Below, piece by piece: positions 44,117 to 54,800 of a stretch of DNA of 64,000 bases. Positions within the stretch are counted from its first letter, which is position 1; the number at the start of each line of letters is the position of its first letter. This stretch comes from Leucobacter komagatae (GTDB lineage Bacteria; Actinomycetota; Actinomycetes; Actinomycetales; Microbacteriaceae), in NCBI RefSeq assembly GCF_000834055.1, contig NZ_JXSQ01000013.1:33961-97960 (forward strand). The letters are read 5' to 3'. The position numbers and the translations under genes were made by a program. A model generated the notes under the pieces. That model was given only the letters and a program-made list of their open reading frames with translations, did no database searches and was not told where the DNA came from.

Positions 44117-44962
44117 CTACGCGGGAATCGGAACGGGAGTGATCCCGAACTGAGCGAGCCCTGCCGCTCCCCCGTCATCAGCGGTGAGCACCCAGACGCC
44201 ACCCTCGTGCACCGCAACCGAATGCTCCCACTGGGCGCTGTTCGATCCGTCAGCGATGGTGACGGTCCAGTCATCGCTCTGCACAACGGTGTCGATCGTG
44301 CCAGCCGAGATGATCGGCTCGATAGCAACAACGAGACCGGGCTTGACCTCGGGTCCGCGCTTCGGAACCGGGACGTTGAATACCGGAGGGTCCTCATGCA
44401 TACTGCGACCGATGCCGTGACCGATGTAATCCTCAAGCACGCCGTAATCGCTGTGCTTTCGGACGTACCCCTGCACGGACTCCCCGACCTCATTGAGGTA
44501 CTTGGCACGTGCAAGCCTCGCAATACCCTGCCACATTGCCTGCTCGGTGACATGCGAGAGACGCTCGTTTTCCGCAGTGAGCTCGGGACGCGCCGGATCA
44601 GCAATCACCGCGGTAAACGCGGCGTCACTGTTCCACCCACCAATGATCGCCCCAACGTCAAGCGAGACAATATCGCCTGGCTCGAGTGGCCGATCCGTGG
44701 GGATCGAGTGCACGACGTCGGCATTCACGTTCGCGCAGATCGTGTGCCGGTAGCCAGGCTCAAGCATGAAGTTCGGCTCGCCGCCACGCGCACGGATCGC
44801 AGCCTCAGCAATCGCGTCGAGCTCCAGCGTGGTGACGCCGGGCGCGACGGCGGCGCGCATCGCAGCGAGCGCGTCGACAGCCGCGAGGCCAGGCTCAACC
44901 ATGAGGCGGAGCTGCGCAGGCGACTTATAAATCGACCGACGCAGCAGGCCACGTCTGGCCAC
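44117..44962 (-). CDS. map: type I methionine aminopeptidase
   Basis: A 281-aa MetAP removing initiator methionine. The dinuclear metal site is visible in order: SLDVGAIIGGWNSDAAFT (two Asp), GHGIGRSMHEDP (His), VVAIEPIIS (Glu) and QWEHSVAV (Glu). The N-terminus is a short form without an SH3 or linker domain. GTG at 44962 lies 2 nt past the adk stop. Last gene of secY-adk-map. Confidence 0.96.
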   Translation of the reverse strand: MARRGLLRRSIYKSPAQLRLMVEPGLAAVDALAAMRAAVAPGVTTLELDAIAEAAIRARGGEPNFMLEPGYRHTICANVNADVVHSIPTDRPLEPGDIVSLDVGAIIGGWNSDAAFTAVIADPARPELTAENERLSHVTEQAMWQGIARLARAKYLNEVGESVQGYVRKHSDYGVLEDYIGHGIGRSMHEDPPVFNVPVPKRGPEVKPGLVVAIEPIISAGTIDTVVQSDDWTVTIADGSNSAQWEHSVAVHEGGVWVLTADDGGAAGLAQFGITPVPIPA

Positions 44963-44964
44963 GG

Positions 44965-45543
44965 CTAGCGACCCAGCTTTGCGCTCAGCGCGCCGGCGAT
45001 CCGCTCAGCAACCTCATCGATACCGCCAAGGCCATCAACGCTCACCAGGATGCCACGAGCAGTGAAGAGCGCAATGAGCGGCTCCGTCTGCTGCGCATAG
45101 ATCTCCTGGCGATGACGAATAACCTCTTCGGTGTCGTCTGCTCGCCCTTCGATCTCCGCGCGCTTGAGCAGCCGTGCAACAACCGCATCGGTGTCAGCTT
45201 CGAGGAGTACGACTGCGTCGAGCGAGTCACCCTCGAGCATGCCGTCGAGCGCCTCAACCTGCTCGACGTTGCGTGGGTAGCCGTCGAGGAGGAAGCCGGT
45301 AGCGGCATCTTCCTGCAGCAGGCGATCCTGGACGATCTCGTTGGTAAGCGTGTCTGGGACAAGCTCACCCGCTTCGATGATCGCCTGGACACGCTGGCCG
45401 AGCTCCGTGCCACCCTTGATGTTGGCGCGGAAGATATCGCCCGTGGAGATCGCTGGGACCCCGTAGGTCTCGGCGATCTTTGCCGCTTGGGTGCCCTTGC
45501 CCGCACCTGGCGGGCCGATGATGAGGAGACGAGTTACTGTCAC
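44965..45543 (-). CDS. adk: adenylate kinase (short LID form)
   Basis: A 192-aa Adk that interconverts ATP + AMP and 2 ADP. The P-loop [16 protein letters not shown] is at residues 10-25, [10 protein letters not shown] binds AMP, and [13 protein letters not shown] is conserved. The LID region is short and lacks the zinc cysteines of long-form enzymes. Overlaps secY by 4 nt. Confidence 0.97.
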   Translation of the reverse strand: MTVTRLLIIGPPGAGKGTQAAKIAETYGVPAISTGDIFRANIKGGTELGQRVQAIIEAGELVPDTLTNEIVQDRLLQEDAATGFLLDGYPRNVEQVEALDGMLEGDSLDAVVLLEADTDAVVARLLKRAEIEGRADDTEEVIRHRQEIYAQQTEPLIALFTARGILVSVDGLGGIDEVAERIAGALSAKLGR

Positions 45544-46865
45544 TTGAGAAGTCCTTCGTAGTGGCGCTGCTGCAGCTGTGCGTCGATCTGCTTCACCGTC
45601 TCAAGACCAACGCCGACAATAATGAGGATCGACGCGCCGCCGAACGGGAAGTTCTGGTTGGCGCCGAAGAACGAGAGTGCCACGAGCGGAAGCAACGCGA
45701 TCACACCGAGGTAGAGCGAGCCGGCGCTGGTGATACGCGTCAGCACGTAGTTCAAGTACTCTGCGGTCGGGCGCCCTGCACGAATGCCTGGGATGAAGCC
45801 CGAGTACTTCTTCATGTTGTCTGCGACCTCTTCAGGGTTGAAGGTGATCTGCACGTAGAAGAAGGTGAAGCCGATGACCAAGAGGAAGAACACCAGCATG
45901 TACAGCGGCTGGTCGCCGTAGACGAGGTTGTTCTGGATCCAGACAACCCAAGCTGCCGGCTCTTCGCCCGCCTTCGGCTGGTTGAAGTTCGCGAGCAACA
46001 TCGGGAGGTACAGGATCGCGGAGGCGAAGATCACGGGGATAACGCCGGCCATGTTGACCTTGATCGGGATGTACGTGCTCGACCCACCGTAGGTACGGCG
46101 GCCAACCACTCGCTTCGCGTACTGCACCGGGATACGGCGCTGCGATTGCTCAACGAACACGACCGCACCAATGACGACCATGCCGACGAGAATCACGAAG
46201 AAGAAGACCTCCCAGCCGCGCTCTTCCTTGATGACCCAGAGGGCACCGGGGAAGGTGGCTGCAATAGAGGTGAAGATGAGGAGCGACATACCGTTGCCGA
46301 CGCCACGCTCGGTGATGAGCTCACCGAACCACATGATGAGGCCGGTACCGGCGGTCATCGTGATGATCATGATGAGGATTGCCCACCATTCCTGGGCGAC
46401 GAGGTTCTGGCATGCCTGGTTCGCCAGCGAACCGAAGAGCTGCCCTGAGCGAGCCACAGTGATGAGCGTCGTCGACTGGAGGATCGCGAGTGCGATCGTC
46501 AGGTAACGCGTGTACTGCGTGAGCTTCGCCTGACCTGCCTGACCCTCCTTGTGGAGCGTCTCGAAGTGCGGGATGACCACGCGCAGCAGCTGCGTGATGA
46601 TCGACGCCGTAATGTACGGCATGATGCCGAGGGCGAAGATCGAAAGCTGCAGGAGGGCGCCGCCGCTGAACAAGTTAACCATGTCGTACAGCCCGGCCGT
46701 GCCCGTGTTCGCATTCGATGCGAGACAGACCTGCACGTTGTTGAAGTCAACAAAGGGCGTAGGTACGAAGGAACCGAGTCGGAAGAGTGCGACGATTCCG
46801 AGTGTGAAAACGATCTTCCGACGGAGGTCGGGGGTACGGAAGATCCGTCCAATGGCGCTGAACAA
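45540..46865 (-). CDS. secY: preprotein translocase subunit SecY
   Basis: A 441-aa SecY with ten membrane helices forming the Sec channel. [29 protein letters not shown] opens it, [15 protein letters not shown] is in helix 2, and the cytoplasmic loop [17 protein letters not shown] precedes the last helices. The start codon is TTG at 46865, supported by GGAGG 7 nt upstream; no ATG/GTG is suitably placed. Unlike the usual spc operon, a strong terminator separates it from rplO, and TAGGCT gives it its own -10. Confidence 0.97.
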   Translation of the reverse strand: MFSAIGRIFRTPDLRRKIVFTLGIVALFRLGSFVPTPFVDFNNVQVCLASNANTGTAGLYDMVNLFSGGALLQLSIFALGIMPYITASIITQLLRVVIPHFETLHKEGQAGQAKLTQYTRYLTIALAILQSTTLITVARSGQLFGSLANQACQNLVAQEWWAILIMIITMTAGTGLIMWFGELITERGVGNGMSLLIFTSIAATFPGALWVIKEERGWEVFFFVILVGMVVIGAVVFVEQSQRRIPVQYAKRVVGRRTYGGSSTYIPIKVNMAGVIPVIFASAILYLPMLLANFNQPKAGEEPAAWVVWIQNNLVYGDQPLYMLVFFLLVIGFTFFYVQITFNPEEVADNMKKYSGFIPGIRAGRPTAEYLNYVLTRITSAGSLYLGVIALLPLVALSFFGANQNFPFGGASILIIVGVGLETVKQIDAQLQQRHYEGLLK

Positions 46866-46885
46866 AACTTAGCCTCCTGGATAGT

Positions 46886-46925
46886 TCGCCGGCGATCTCC
46901 GGCGAGGAGCAACTAGACCAGCCTA
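46886..46925 (-). promoter_or_regulatory. secY promoter -10 and leader hairpin
   Basis: TAGGCT (46920-46925) on the minus strand is a likely -10. The leader then forms TCGCCGG-N6-CCGGCGA (46886-46905) before GGAGG and the TTG start. Confidence 0.5.
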
Positions 46926-46950
46926 CACGGGTGGAGCGTGCTGGAATACG

Positions 46951-46993
46951 AAAAAAGGGAGGTGCGGGAAACCAACGGGTCCCCACACCCCCC
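46951..46993 (-). terminator. intrinsic terminator between rplO and secY
   Basis: In minus-strand RNA, positions 46982-46993 pair with 46957-46968: a 12-bp stem including two G-U pairs and a 13-nt loop, followed at once by six Us. A second hairpin, CATTCGAGC-TTT-GCTCGAGTG (46998-47018), precedes it. Confidence 0.8.
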
Positions 46994-47017
46994 CTTCACT
47001 CGAGCAAAGCTCGAATG

Positions 47018-47479
47018 TTACTTCACTTCTCCGCCAGCGGCGACGATCTTCTGCTCAGCTGAGCTGGAGACCTTGTCGACCTGTACGGAGAGCTTGACCT
47101 TGAGGTCACCGTTGCCCAGCACCTTGACGGGCTGGTTCTTACGGACGGCACCCTTTGCGACGAGATCCTCGATCGTGACGTCGCCACCCTTGGGGTACAG
47201 CTCCTCGAGCTTTGCGACGTTCACCACCTGGTACTCGGTGCGGAACGGGTTCTTGAACCCGCGCAGCTTCGGGGTGCGCATGTGCAGCGGCATCTGGCCG
47301 CCTTCGAAGCCAGCGCGGACCTGGTAGCGCGCCTTGGTGCCCTTGGTGCCGCGGCCTGCGGTCTTACCCTTGGATCCCTCACCGCGACCCACACGGGTCT
47401 TCGCCTTCTTCGAGCCGGGAGCCGGGCGAAGGTGGTGTGCCTTCAGCACGGCGCCGCGCTCTTCGTTGTTCTCGCTCAT
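47018..47479 (-). CDS. rplO: 50S ribosomal protein L15
   Basis: A 153-aa uL15. [36 protein letters not shown] is the glycine- and lysine-rich N-terminal extension that threads into the 23S r[23 protein letters not shown] follows. The C-terminus is the globular domain. Overlaps rpmD by 4 nt and is followed by a strong terminator. Confidence 0.98.
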   Translation of the reverse strand: MSENNEERGAVLKAHHLRPAPGSKKAKTRVGRGEGSKGKTAGRGTKGTKARYQVRAGFEGGQMPLHMRTPKLRGFKNPFRTEYQVVNVAKLEELYPKGGDVTIEDLVAKGAVRKNQPVKVLGNGDLKVKLSVQVDKVSSSAEQKIVAAGGEVK

Positions 47480-47664
47480 TCGTCGATCTCCTCAACCTGG
47501 ACCAGGTGAGCGACCGCACGGACGTAGCCGCGGTTTGCCAGGGTGTCCTCGCGAACGACCGACTGGCCGATCTTGCGGAGACCGAGGCTGCGCAGCGTGT
47601 CACGCTGGTTCTGCTTCTCACTGATCACGGACTTCGTCTGCGTAATCTTCAGGCTCTTAGCCAT
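47476..47664 (-). CDS. rpmD: 50S ribosomal protein L30
   Basis: A 62-aa uL30: [36 protein letters not shown] is diagnostic. Its ATG shares one base with the rpsE stop (TAATG) and its end overlaps rplO by 4 nt. Confidence 0.97.
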   Translation of the reverse strand: MAKSLKITQTKSVISEKQNQRDTLRSLGLRKIGQSVVREDTLANRGYVRAVAHLVQVEEIDE

Positions 47665-48374
47665 TACGCACCTGCCTTTGCCTTCGAGGCAGCGTCGGCC
47701 GCAGCCTTCGCCTCAGCGCGCACGAGGCGAGCCGGAGCGACGCGGTCGAAGTCAAGGCCGCGGCGAGCTGCGACGGAGCGGGGCTCCTCGAGCTGCTGCA
47801 GTGCCTCAACGGTCGCATGCACGATGTTCAGGGTGTTCGACGAACCGAGCGACTTGCTCAGCACGTCGTGGATGCCAGCGCACTCGAGTACGGCGCGCAC
47901 TGGGCCACCGGCGATAACACCGGTACCTGCTGCTGCCGGACGGAGCAGTACGACGCCGGCTGCGGCCTCGCCCTGCACCGGGTGCGGGATCGTGCTGCCG
48001 ACGCGAGGCACGCGGAAGAAGTTCTTCTTTGCCTCTTCGACGCCCTTCGAGATTGCGAGGGGAACTTCCTTCGCCTTCCCGTAGCCGACGCCGACGGTGC
48101 CGTTGCCATCGCCAACCACGACAAGCGCGGTGAAGCTGAAGCGACGGCCGCCCTTGACGACCTTCGAGACACGGTTGATGGTTACGACGCGCTCGAGGAA
48201 CTGGCTTTCAGCCCGCTCCCCACGGCCACCGCGCTCGCCACGGGTGCCGCGGTCGCGGCTTCCACGACGCTGCTCGCGAGGCTCGTTGCGGTGATCGCTG
48301 TTCTGCACCTCTGCGGCCGGAGCCTGGGTCTGTGCTTCAGCAGTCACTTCCTGCTCCTTCGTTTCGTTGCTCAC
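47664..48374 (-). CDS. rpsE: 30S ribosomal protein S5
   Basis: A 236-aa uS5, 70 residues longer than the E. coli protein. The core ([70 protein letters not shown]) is normal. The extra N-terminus has an acidic part and then an RG-rich stretch ([19 protein letters not shown]), and the C-terminus has an alanine/lysine tail. Overlaps rplR by 4 nt. Confidence 0.97.
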   Translation of the reverse strand: MSNETKEQEVTAEAQTQAPAAEVQNSDHRNEPREQRRGSRDRGTRGERGGRGERAESQFLERVVTINRVSKVVKGGRRFSFTALVVVGDGNGTVGVGYGKAKEVPLAISKGVEEAKKNFFRVPRVGSTIPHPVQGEAAAGVVLLRPAAAGTGVIAGGPVRAVLECAGIHDVLSKSLGSSNTLNIVHATVEALQQLEEPRSVAARRGLDFDRVAPARLVRAEAKAAADAASKAKAGA

Positions 48375-48745
48375 AGCGTCAGCCCTCCCTCGCGAGCGCC
48401 GTCGGCGATCGCAGCGACACGGCCTGCGTACTTGCTGCCGCCACGGTCGAAGACGACCGCTTCTACGCCAGCGCTCTTTGCGCGCTCAGCTACAAGCTCG
48501 CCGACCTTGCGGGCCTTAGCGGTCTTGTCGCCGTCGAACGCACGAAGATCAGCTTCCATCGTCGACGCGGAAGCCAGAGTGTGGCCCTTCGAGTCGTCGA
48601 TGACCTGAACGAATACGTGGCGTGCCGATCGGGTGACTGCGAGACGCGGACGCATCTCGGTGCCGACGATCTTCTTGCGCAGGCGGGCGTGGCGGCGAAC
48701 TCGCGCAGCCGAACGACCCTTTGCACGGGTGATGTTAGCGGCCAT
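48371..48745 (-). CDS. rplR: 50S ribosomal protein L18
   Basis: A 124-aa uL18, one of the 5S rRNA-binding proteins. [34 protein letters not shown] and [20 protein letters not shown] are conserved. It lies 2 nt after rplF. Confidence 0.98.
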   Translation of the reverse strand: MAANITRAKGRSAARVRRHARLRKKIVGTEMRPRLAVTRSARHVFVQVIDDSKGHTLASASTMEADLRAFDGDKTAKARKVGELVAERAKSAGVEAVVFDRGGSKYAGRVAAIADGAREGGLTL

Positions 48746-48747
48746 GG

Positions 48748-49284
48748 TTACTTACCAGCCTTTCCAGCCTTGCGGCGAACAACCTCGTCAGCGTAACGAA
48801 TGCCCTTGCCCTTGTAGGGCTCCGGCTTCTTCAGCTTGCGGATGTTTGCGGCGGCCTCACCAACAGCCTGCTTGGAGATGCCGCTGACGGTGATCTTAGT
48901 GGCACCCTCGACTGCGAGCTGGATGCCCTCAGGAGCGTCGAAGTTGACCGGGTGTGAGAAGCCGAGCTGGAGCTCGAGGCCCTGGCCCTTCTGCTGCACG
49001 CGGTAACCGGTACCAACAACCTCGAGCGACTTTGCGTAGCCTTCGGTCACACCAATGATGTTGTTGTGAATGAGCGTGCGGCTGAGGCCGTGCAGCGCTC
49101 GTGATTCGCGCTCGTCGTTGGGGCGGGTGACCAGGATCTGGCCCTCCTCAACTGCGACGCGAATGGGCTCTGCGACGACGAGCGACAGCTCGCCCTTCGA
49201 ACCCTTAACGGTGACCTTCTGGCCATCGATCTTGACATCTACACCACCGGGAACGGTGATGGGAAGCTTTCCAATACGTGACAT
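48748..49284 (-). CDS. rplF: 50S ribosomal protein L6
   Basis: A 178-aa uL6 with two repeats: [33 protein letters not shown] and the C-terminal [31 protein letters not shown], which contacts the sarcin-ricin region. It begins 6 nt after rpsH. Confidence 0.98.
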   Translation of the reverse strand: MSRIGKLPITVPGGVDVKIDGQKVTVKGSKGELSLVVAEPIRVAVEEGQILVTRPNDERESRALHGLSRTLIHNNIIGVTEGYAKSLEVVGTGYRVQQKGQGLELQLGFSHPVNFDAPEGIQLAVEGATKITVSGISKQAVGEAAANIRKLKKPEPYKGKGIRYADEVVRRKAGKAGK

Positions 49285-49290
49285 AGCGAA

Positions 49291-49689
49291 TTACCACACG
49301 TAGGCGAGAACTTCTCCGCCCACGCCCTTCTGCTCAGCCTCGCGGTCAGTAAGAAGACCGGAGGAGGTGGACAGGATCGCGATGCCGAGGCCGCCGAGCA
49401 CGCTCGGGATCTCAGTCGAGCCTGCGTACACACGGAGGCCCGGCTTCGAAACGCGCTTGAGGCCCTCGATCGAGGTCTCGCGGTTCGGGCCGTACTTCAG
49501 CGTCATGGTGAGGGTCGTTCCGACGCGTGCCGGCTCAACCTTCCAGTCGCTGATGTAACCCTCGCGCTTGAGGATCTCGGCGATCCGCTCCTTCAGCTTT
49601 GAGCCGGGAAGCGAAACGTCGTCATGATGTGCGCCATTAGCATTGCGCAACCGGGTAAGCATGTCTGCTACCGGATCAGTCATCGTCAT
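49291..49689 (-). CDS. rpsH: 30S ribosomal protein S8
   Basis: A 132-aa uS8. The start is the ATG at 49689 ([24 protein letters not shown]), with AAAGAG 7 nt upstream; the frame extends 11 codons further without homology. The end [27 protein letters not shown] is the rRNA-binding signature. rpsN is missing between it and rplE. Confidence 0.97.
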   Translation of the reverse strand: MTMTDPVADMLTRLRNANGAHHDDVSLPGSKLKERIAEILKREGYISDWKVEPARVGTTLTMTLKYGPNRETSIEGLKRVSKPGLRVYAGSTEIPSVLGGLGIAILSTSSGLLTDREAEQKGVGGEVLAYVW

Positions 49690-49762
49690 GATTGACTCTT
49701 TCTTTTTCTCGCCTGGTTTCACGCCCTGTTACACAGAGCGCGACCTGGGTGACACGCGAACG

Positions 49763-49787
49763 GGGTGCCCGGGGAAACCGGGCACCC
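49763..49787 (-). promoter_or_regulatory. 10-bp hairpin in the rplE-rpsH interval where rpsN usually lies
   Basis: GGGTGCCCGG and CCGGGCACCC around a 5-nt loop lie 16 nt after the rplE stop. No U-tract follows on the minus strand. It could attenuate expression of the distal spc genes; S8 autoregulation in E. coli acts near this region. Confidence 0.5.
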
Positions 49788-49803
49788 TGTCCGCTTGGAC
49801 TAT

Positions 49804-50382
49804 TTAGTTGTTCGTCTGGAACGGGAAGCCGAGCGCCTTCAGCAGCGCGCGACCCTCGTCGTCAGTCTTGGCGGTGGTGACAATGGTGATGTCAAAACCA
49901 CGCACGCGGTCAATCTTATCCTGATCGATCTCATGGAACACACTCTGCTCGGTCAAACCGAACGTGTAGTTTCCTGCGCCGTCGAACTGCTGGTCCGAAA
50001 GACCGCGGAAATCGCGGATACGGGGCAGTGCGAGGTTCACGAGACGGTCAAGGAATTCCCACGCGCGATCGCCACGAAGCGTGACGTGTGCGCCAATGGC
50101 CTGTCCCTCGCGCAGCTTGAACTGTGCGATGGACTTGCGTGCAAGGGTGACCTTCGGCTTCTGGCCGGTGATCAGTACGAGGTCGGCAATTGCGCCCTCG
50201 ATGACCTTGCTGTCGCGAGCCGCCTCGCCAACGCCAGTGTTCACAACGATCTTCACGAGACCGGGAACCTGCATGACGTTGCCGTATGCGAACTCTTCAC
50301 GGAGTGCCGGGACGATATCGTCGCGGTACTTCTGCTTCAAGCGAGGCTGGATTTTGCCAGCCGCCACAGCAGCTTCAGACAT
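49804..50382 (-). CDS. rplE: 50S ribosomal protein L5
   Basis: A 192-aa uL5, a 5S rRNA-binding protein. [50 protein letters not shown] and [30 protein letters not shown] are conserved. Its ATG overlaps the rplX stop by 1 nt. In most genomes S14 follows; here rpsH is next after 114 nt. Confidence 0.98.
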   Translation of the reverse strand: MSEAAVAAGKIQPRLKQKYRDDIVPALREEFAYGNVMQVPGLVKIVVNTGVGEAARDSKVIEGAIADLVLITGQKPKVTLARKSIAQFKLREGQAIGAHVTLRGDRAWEFLDRLVNLALPRIRDFRGLSDQQFDGAGNYTFGLTEQSVFHEIDQDKIDRVRGFDITIVTTAKTDDEGRALLKALGFPFQTNN

Positions 50383-50744
50383 TAGAGGTCCTTCCCCGAC
50401 GACTTCGCGTAACGTACGCGAACCGTCTTCTTCTTGCCGTCCTTCTCAACCTCTTCGACGCGGAAGCCAACGCGAGTCGGCTTCTTAGTCGAGGGGTCAA
50501 CAACAGCAACGTTCGACACGTGGATTGGAGCCTCGACGGTCTCGATGCCACCCTCCTTCGTACCGCGGTCGGACTGGCCGACGCGGACGTGCTTGGTGAC
50601 GTAGTTCACACCTTCAACGACCAGGCGGTCGGTTTCGGTGATTACTTCGAGGACGCGTCCCTGCTTGCCGCGGTAGCCACCGCGCTCCTGGGTCGGGCCC
50701 GAGATGACCTCTACGAGGTCACCCTTCTTGATCTTTGCAGCCAT
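50382..50744 (-). CDS. rplX: 50S ribosomal protein L24
   Basis: A 120-aa uL24 with the KOW motif near the N-terminus ([30 protein letters not shown]). It is an assembly initiator at the exit tunnel. It lies 4 nt after rplN. Confidence 0.97.
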   Translation of the reverse strand: MAAKIKKGDLVEVISGPTQERGGYRGKQGRVLEVITETDRLVVEGVNYVTKHVRVGQSDRGTKEGGIETVEAPIHVSNVAVVDPSTKKPTRVGFRVEEVEKDGKKKTVRVRYAKSSGKDL

Positions 50745-50748
50745 AGGA

Positions 50749-51117
50749 CTAGATCACCTCCGGTGCGAGCGAGACGATCTTCATGAACTTCTTATCGCGA
50801 AGCTCACGACCAACCGGTCCGAAGATACGGGTGCCGCGAGGCTCCCCGTCTGCCTTCAGGATGACGGCGGCGTTTTCGTCGAAGCTGATGTACGAACCGT
50901 CAATGCGACGGGTCGACTTGCGGGTACGAACGATGACGGCCTTGACGACCTCACCCTTCTTGACGTTGCCACCGGGGATTGCGTCCTTGACGGTCGCAAC
51001 GATGGTATCGCCGAGACCTGCATAGCGACGCCCTGAGCCCCCGAGGACACGGATTGTGAGCAACTCCTTGGCGCCGGTGTTATCGGCAACCTTGAGTCGG
51101 GATTCCTGCTGAATCAC
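50749..51117 (-). CDS. rplN: 50S ribosomal protein L14
   Basis: A 122-aa uL14: [37 protein letters not shown] and [28 protein letters not shown] are near invariant. It is the first spc gene; only 31 nt separate it from rpsQ, so the S10 and spc genes may be one transcript here. Confidence 0.98.
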   Translation of the reverse strand: MIQQESRLKVADNTGAKELLTIRVLGGSGRRYAGLGDTIVATVKDAIPGGNVKKGEVVKAVIVRTRKSTRRIDGSYISFDENAAVILKADGEPRGTRIFGPVGRELRDKKFMKIVSLAPEVI

Positions 51118-51148
51118 TTGCTTACTCCTTCACTCAGTAAGCCGAGGC

Positions 51149-51421
51149 TTACTTCGCCTTCTCGAGGATCTCGACCAGACGCCAGCGCTTGGAAGCGCTC
51201 AGCGGACGGGTCTCGTGGATGAGAACGAGATCGCCGATACCGGCGGTGTTCTGCTCGTCGTGGGCCTTCACCTTCGATGAGCGACGCATCACCTTGCCGT
51301 ACAGCGGGTGCTTCACGCGATCTTCGACCTCAACGGTGATGGTCTTATCCATCTTGTCGCTGACGACGTAGCCACGGCGCGCCTTGCGATACGGTCGCTG
51401 TTCCTTCTCGACCTCAGCCAT
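51149..51421 (-). CDS. rpsQ: 30S ribosomal protein S17
   Basis: A 90-aa uS17, an OB-fold primary 16S rRNA binder: [42 protein letters not shown]. It follows rpmC by 2 nt. Confidence 0.98.
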   Translation of the reverse strand: MAEVEKEQRPYRKARRGYVVSDKMDKTITVEVEDRVKHPLYGKVMRRSSKVKAHDEQNTAGIGDLVLIHETRPLSASKRWRLVEILEKAK

Positions 51422-51423
51422 TC

Positions 51424-51744
51424 CTAGGCCTCCTTCGTCTCAGCGGCGGCGGGCGCCTGCTCTGTCTTCTTGGTGGACGCCTTCTTCGCAGAAGACTTCT
51501 TCGCTGGTGCCTCAGCAACCGGGGCTACCCGAATGCCGAGCTCACGCTCGCGGAGCACGGTGTAGATGCGAGCAATGTCGCGCTTCACCTGACGTACGCG
51601 CCCGTGGTTCTCAAGCTGGCCTGTGGCCGACTGGAAACGCAGGTTGAAGAGCTCGGCCTTGGCCTTCTTCAGCTCCTCCGCGAGACGCTCGTTTTCGAAG
51701 CTGTCAAGCTCAGTGACAGCCAGTTCCTTGGTTCCGATCGCCAT
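51424..51744 (-). CDS. rpmC: 50S ribosomal protein L29 with C-terminal extension
   Basis: The first 75 residues are normal uL29 ([51 protein letters not shown]). A further 30 residues rich in Ala, Lys and Thr ([25 protein letters not shown]) bring it to 106 aa, against 60-70 in most bacteria. Its ATG overlaps the rplP stop by 1 nt. Confidence 0.96.
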   Translation of the reverse strand: MAIGTKELAVTELDSFENERLAEELKKAKAELFNLRFQSATGQLENHGRVRQVKRDIARIYTVLRERELGIRVAPVAEAPAKKSSAKKASTKKTEQAPAAAETKEA

Positions 51745-52163
51745 TACGCGTCACCCTCCTCGCGCTTAATAATGCGGGCCTTGAGGGGCAGCTTGTGGAT
51801 CGCACGGGTAAGTGCCTCACGCGCAAGCTCCTCATCGACACCGGCGACCTCAAAGAGGACGCGGCCCGGCTTGACATTCGCAACCCACCACTCGGGCGAA
51901 CCCTTACCGGAACCCATGCGGGTTTCGGCAGGCTTCTTCGTGAGCGGACGGTCGGGGTAGATGTTGATCCACACCTTGCCACCACGCTTGATGTGACGGG
52001 TCATCGCGATACGAGCGGACTCGATCTGACGGTTCGTCACGTAAGCGGGGGTCAGTGCCTGGATACCGAACTCGCCGAAGGCGACCTTGGTTCCACCCTT
52101 TGCCTGGCCGCTACGGCCGGGGTGATGCTGCTTGCGGTACTTGACTCGACGGGGAATCAGCAT
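51744..52163 (-). CDS. rplP: 50S ribosomal protein L16
   Basis: A 139-aa uL16 near the A and P sites: [71 protein letters not shown]. It follows rpsC by 2 nt. Confidence 0.98.
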   Translation of the reverse strand: MLIPRRVKYRKQHHPGRSGQAKGGTKVAFGEFGIQALTPAYVTNRQIESARIAMTRHIKRGGKVWINIYPDRPLTKKPAETRMGSGKGSPEWWVANVKPGRVLFEVAGVDEELAREALTRAIHKLPLKARIIKREEGDA

Positions 52164-52165
52164 AG

Positions 52166-52924
52166 TTACTTCTCCGCTCCTGCTGCAGCGGGTGCAGCCT
52201 CAGCCTGCGCGCCACGGGGCGCACGGCGGCGATCGCCACGCTCACGAGACGGCTTCTGGTTAGCCTGCTCGCGAGCAAGCTCCTTGTTCGTGAGGTCGCC
52301 CTTGTAGATCCAGACCTTCACGCCGATACGGCCGAAGGTGGTCTTTGCCTCGTAGAAGCCGTAGTCGATGTTCGCACGAAGCGTGTGCAGCGGCACACGA
52401 CCCTCGCGGTAGAACTCCGAACGGCTCATCTCGGCGCCGCCAAGGCGGCCTGAGACCTGAATACGTACGCCCTTGGCACCAGCGCGCTGTGCGCCCTGGA
52501 GACCCTTGCGCATCGCACGACGGAACGCCACACGAGCAGCGAGCTGCTCGGCGATGCCCTGTGCGACGAGCTGAGCGTCAGCCTCGGGGTTCTTGACCTC
52601 GAGGATGTTCAGCTGGATCTGCTTGCCGGTGAGCTTCTCGAGGTCAGCGCGAATACGCTCAGCCTCTGCTCCACGGCGGCCGATGACAATACCCGGACGA
52701 GCCGTGTGAATGTCTACGCGGACGCGGTCGCGGGTGCGCTCGATCTCGACACGCGAGACACCGGCGCGGTCCAGCTGGACCTGCAGGTGCTGACGGATCT
52801 TGATGTCCTCGGCGAGGTAGTCAGCGTAACGCTGGCCCTTCTTCGTCGAGTCCGAGAACCAACGCGACACGTGGTCGGTGGTAATCCCGAGGCGGAAGCC
52901 GTAGGGATGAATCTTCTGGCCCAT
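52166..52924 (-). CDS. rpsC: 30S ribosomal protein S3
   Basis: A 252-aa uS3: [22 protein letters not shown] at the start, the KH domain ([17 protein letters not shown]) at residues about 62-80, and [32 protein letters not shown] in the C-terminal half. A tail of about 40 residues rich in Arg and Ala follows the core. It lies 3 nt after rplV. Confidence 0.98.
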   Translation of the reverse strand: MGQKIHPYGFRLGITTDHVSRWFSDSTKKGQRYADYLAEDIKIRQHLQVQLDRAGVSRVEIERTRDRVRVDIHTARPGIVIGRRGAEAERIRADLEKLTGKQIQLNILEVKNPEADAQLVAQGIAEQLAARVAFRRAMRKGLQGAQRAGAKGVRIQVSGRLGGAEMSRSEFYREGRVPLHTLRANIDYGFYEAKTTFGRIGVKVWIYKGDLTNKELAREQANQKPSRERGDRRRAPRGAQAEAAPAAAGAEK

Positions 52925-52927
52925 TCC

Positions 52928-53308
52928 TTAGGCTCCCTTCTTGGCAGCAGCAAGCTCATCTGCGGTCTGAAGTACGACCGTGATGTGGCTGGTCCGCTTG
53001 TTGATACGGAACGCGCGGCCCTGTGCACGGGGGCGGAAACGCTTGAGCGTTGCACCCTCGTCGACAAAGGCGCGAGCAATGACGAGCTCGTCCTCGTTGA
53101 GGCGCAGGTTCTCGGCGTCAGCCTTCACACGTGCGTTCGCGATCGCCGAAGCGACAAGCTTGAACACGGGCTCAGCGGCAGCCTGCGGGGCGAACTTCAG
53201 GATGGCAAGTGCCTCCTGTGCGTTCTTCCCACGAACCAGGTCAACGACACGACGGGCCTTCTGGGGGGTAATGCGGATATGACGCACGCGTGCGATCGAT
53301 TCCACCAT
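52928..53308 (-). CDS. rplV: 50S ribosomal protein L22
   Basis: A 126-aa uL22 of the exit tunnel. The ATG at 53308 ([33 protein letters not shown]) is preceded by AGGAG; the frame's upstream extension contains that ribosome site. The end [20 protein letters not shown] is the tunnel hairpin region. Confidence 0.97.
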   Translation of the reverse strand: MVESIARVRHIRITPQKARRVVDLVRGKNAQEALAILKFAPQAAAEPVFKLVASAIANARVKADAENLRLNEDELVIARAFVDEGATLKRFRPRAQGRAFRINKRTSHITVVLQTADELAAAKKGA

Positions 53309-53334
53309 TTCTCTCTCCTCCTTCACGTCCCCGC

Positions 53335-53616
53335 TTAGCGGCGACGGCCCTTCTTGTCGTCCTTCACGTGGCCACGGAAGGTACGAGTCGGGGCGAACTC
53401 GCCCAGCTTGTGTCCAACCATGGTTTCGGTGACGAATACGGGGATGTGCTTCCGACCGTCGTGCACCGCGATGGTGTGTCCCAGCATTGCGGGGATAATC
53501 ATCGAACGGCGCGACCAGGTCTTGATCACGTTTTTGGTGCCAGCTTCGTTCTGGACAACCACCTTGTTCAGCAGGTGGTTATCGACGAAGGGGCCCTTCT
53601 TGAGACTACGAGGCAT
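53335..53616 (-). CDS. rpsS: 30S ribosomal protein S19
   Basis: A 93-aa uS19: [72 protein letters not shown]. It follows rplB by 22 nt. Confidence 0.98.
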   Translation of the reverse strand: MPRSLKKGPFVDNHLLNKVVVQNEAGTKNVIKTWSRRSMIIPAMLGHTIAVHDGRKHIPVFVTETMVGHKLGEFAPTRTFRGHVKDDKKGRRR

Positions 53617-53638
53617 CTTCTATTCTCCTACCCGCCGA

Positions 53639-54475
53639 CTAGCGCTTCTTGCCAACGTTACGGCGGCGCACAATGAGCTTGTCGCTTTCCTTGTTCGGAC
53701 GGCGCGTACGGCCTTCCTTCTGGCCCCAGGGGCTAACCGGGTGACGGCCACCCGAGGTGCGGCCTTCGCCACCACCGTGGGGGTGATCCACCGGGTTCAT
53801 GACGACACCACGCACGGTCGGGCGGACGCCCTTCCAGCGCATACGGCCGGCCTTACCCCAGTTGATGTTCGACTGCTCGGCGTTGCCGACCTCGCCGATG
53901 GTCGCGCGGCAGCGCGCATCGACGTTGCGGATCTCGCCCGAGGGGAGACGCAGCTGAGCGTAGGGGCCATCCTTCGCCACGAGGCGAACCGAGGAACCTG
54001 CGGAACGAGCGAGCTTCGCTCCCCCGCCTGGCTTCAGTTCGATCGCGTGAATGACGGTACCGGTGGGGATGTTCTTCAGCGGGAGGTTGTTACCCGGCTT
54101 GATATCCGCGCCAGCGCCGGACTCGACGATGTCGCCCTGCTTCAGCTTGTTCGGAGCAATGATGTAACGCTTTGCGCCGTCCTCGAAGTGCAGCAGCGCA
54201 ATGCGCGCCGTGCGGTTCGGGTCGTACTCGATGTGAGCTACGCGTGCGTTTACGCCGTCCTTGTCATTACGACGGAAGTCGATGACACGGTACTGGCGCT
54301 TGTGGCCACCGCCGATGTGGCGAGTGGTGATGCGGCCCTGGTTGTTGCGGCCACCCGTCTTCGGGAGCGGGCGAAGCAGCGACTTCTCAGGCGTGGAGCG
54401 CGTGATCTCAGCGAAATCAGCAACGCTCGACCCGCGACGACCCGGGGTCGTCGGCTTGTACTTGCGAATTGCCAT
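53639..54475 (-). CDS. rplB: 50S ribosomal protein L2
   Basis: A 278-aa uL2, required for peptidyl transfer. [23 protein letters not shown] at the start and [26 protein letters not shown] at the C-terminus contain the functionally important histidines. It follows rplW by 22 nt. Confidence 0.99.
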   Translation of the reverse strand: MAIRKYKPTTPGRRGSSVADFAEITRSTPEKSLLRPLPKTGGRNNQGRITTRHIGGGHKRQYRVIDFRRNDKDGVNARVAHIEYDPNRTARIALLHFEDGAKRYIIAPNKLKQGDIVESGAGADIKPGNNLPLKNIPTGTVIHAIELKPGGGAKLARSAGSSVRLVAKDGPYAQLRLPSGEIRNVDARCRATIGEVGNAEQSNINWGKAGRMRWKGVRPTVRGVVMNPVDHPHGGGEGRTSGGRHPVSPWGQKEGRTRRPNKESDKLIVRRRNVGKKR

Positions 54476-54497
54476 GTTGTGTTCCTTTTCGCCCCTT

Positions 54498-54800
54498 CTA
54501 CAGCGCAGCCGTGAAGATGTCGATGGAGCCCGACTTCAGCGTGACGATGGCGCGCTTGGTGTCCTTGCGCTTGCCGAGGCCATACTTCGTGCGGCGGGTC
54601 TTGCCCTTGCGGTTCAGCGTGTTGATCGAAGCGACCTTCACGTTGAACACCTGCTCGATAGCGAACTTGATCTCAGTCTTCGAAGCGGTCGGAGCTACCT
54701 CGAAGGTGTACTGACCGTTTGCGTCGATGAGACCGTAGCTCTTCTCAGAGACGATCGGGCGGATGATGACGTCGTGCGCGATCTTGTTGTCAATGCTCAC
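54498..54800 (-). CDS. rplW: 50S ribosomal protein L23
   Basis: A 100-aa uL23, the docking site for SRP and trigger factor at the tunnel exit: [47 protein letters not shown]. Overlaps rplD by 4 nt. Confidence 0.98.
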   Translation of the reverse strand: MSIDNKIAHDVIIRPIVSEKSYGLIDANGQYTFEVAPTASKTEIKFAIEQVFNVKVASINTLNRKGKTRRTKYGLGKRKDTKRAIVTLKSGSIDIFTAAL

